This document shows positions 13,516 to 13,951 of a stretch of 13,951 bases of DNA, piece after piece; the first letter of the stretch is position 1, and each line of letters begins with the position of its first letter. The translations under genes were made by a program, and so were the position numbers. Source of the stretch: Lentisphaeraceae bacterium. GTDB lineage: Bacteria > Verrucomicrobiota > Kiritimatiellia > RFP12 > UBA1067. The notes under the pieces are model-generated. The model worked only from the letters and a program-made list of their open reading frames with translations, did no database searches and was not told the DNA's origin. The stretch spans positions 1 through 13,951 of the forward strand of contig SFPL01000026.1 of the NCBI GenBank assembly GCA_004551905.1, read 5' to 3'.

Positions 13516-13951
13516 GTGGCGTTCATCTCCCCATTGACGAAGCGGCGGCTCACCGCGTTCCGCCGCAACCGGCGGGCGTGGTGGTCGTGCCTCGCGCTCG
13601 CGGCGGTGTTCGTCTTCTGCCTTGCGGCCGAGGTTACCTGTCCGCGCGATCCGCGGGCGGTGGTGGACCCGAAGACGCTCGAGCCGTATCGCTCGCCTGC
13701 GAAGGTGCGCGTCTACGACGCGCGCGAGGCGCGTTTTAGCGCGGCGGCGGACGGCGAGGTGTACGACTTCGAGGGTCCGGAAGAGATTCGCCGCGCCGTC
13801 GGCGCGCGCTTTGCCGGGGCGGACGCGCTCTCCGTGGCGCTTGGCGGCTACCATGTGCGCGCGATGCCGCGCGACGGCTACAAGCGGGTGTTCCTTGAAC
13901 CGACGGAGCCGGCGCGGGCGGTGGAGACGGAGCTGCCGCCGCAGCCGGTCG
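13516..13951 (+). CDS. yejE: ABC transporter permease, YejE-like (5' part, runs off the window)
   Basis: The first 145 codons of a second importer permease, starting at GTG 13516 five bases after yejB. The N-terminus FISPLTKRRLTAFRRNRRAWW, followed by the membrane helix SCLALAAVFVFCLAAEV (about 24-40), matches the SPLxxRRWxxFRxNRRGYW opening of YejE. The remaining ~105 residues are a hydrophilic, presumably periplasmic loop. They contain YDAREARFS, DFEGPEEIRRAVGARFAG and GGYHVRAMPRDGYKR and do not resemble the corresponding E. coli loop. The LGTD-x-x-GRDV element expected before the permease core has not been reached at the edge. The frame is open to the last base. Membership rests on the N-terminus plus the pairing with yejB. 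The ATPase (yejF) and binding protein (yejA) would be expected outside the window. Confidence 0.75.
   Translation, partial: MAFISPLTKRRLTAFRRNRRAWWSCLALAAVFVFCLAAEVTCPRDPRAVVDPKTLEPYRSPAKVRVYDAREARFSAAADGEVYDFEGPEEIRRAVGARFAGADALSVALGGYHVRAMPRDGYKRVFLEPTEPARAVETELPPQPV

Overview
The window is GC-rich (roughly 70% G+C in the genes by eye) and entirely plus-strand. It holds twelve genes packed head to tail from about 420 to the right edge. The gene set points to a Gram-negative bacterium of the Planctomycetes-Verrucomicrobia-Chlamydiae group. Kiritimatiellota, Lentisphaerota or a Verrucomicrobiota relative is the most likely placement. The evidence is a Kdo transferase (so lipopolysaccharide), a GldA / GldF-GldG fusion / DUF4340 export module typical of those phyla, a lipoprotein sugar-isomerase-like TIM barrel beside a Gfo/Idh/MocA oxidoreductase, and AKG kinase/aminotransferase sequences of that flavour. 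The placement is inferred from family recognition, not from a marker tree.

Layout. Positions 1-419 are lower in GC. They hold two extended -10 promoters (35-40 and 403-408) and a fragment of a YkgJ-type cysteine-rich protein ending at 289. The second promoter lies so close to argB that the argB message is probably leaderless. From 420 come argB and argD (arginine biosynthesis), a secreted lipoprotein TIM barrel of the sugar phosphate isomerase family and a cytosolic Gfo/Idh/MocA dehydrogenase. Next is a three-gene module (4630-9085): an ABC ATPase, a fused GldF/GldG membrane protein and a membrane-anchored DUF4340 protein. Then come waaA (Kdo transferase), an unrecognised membrane-anchored TPR-like protein and a seven-bladed beta-propeller lactonase. 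Last are the first two genes of a Yej-type oligopeptide ABC importer, with yejE cut by the window edge.

How they fit together. Nearly every junction is a 1-4 base stop/start overlap or a gap of at most 13 bases, with no visible terminator. The genes are probably read as one or a few long transcripts with translational coupling. Functionally the run mixes housekeeping amino-acid synthesis, carbohydrate metabolism and envelope functions (GldFG/DUF4340 export, Kdo addition, peptide uptake). Only the argBD pair, the Gld/DUF4340 trio and the yejBE pair form evident functional units. I see no mobile element, CRISPR array, tRNA or rRNA. The least ordinary items are the aspartate in place of the catalytic glutamate in the ABC ATPase, the repeated architecture of the DUF4340 protein, the compartment mismatch of the sugar-enzyme pair and the leaderless-looking argB start.
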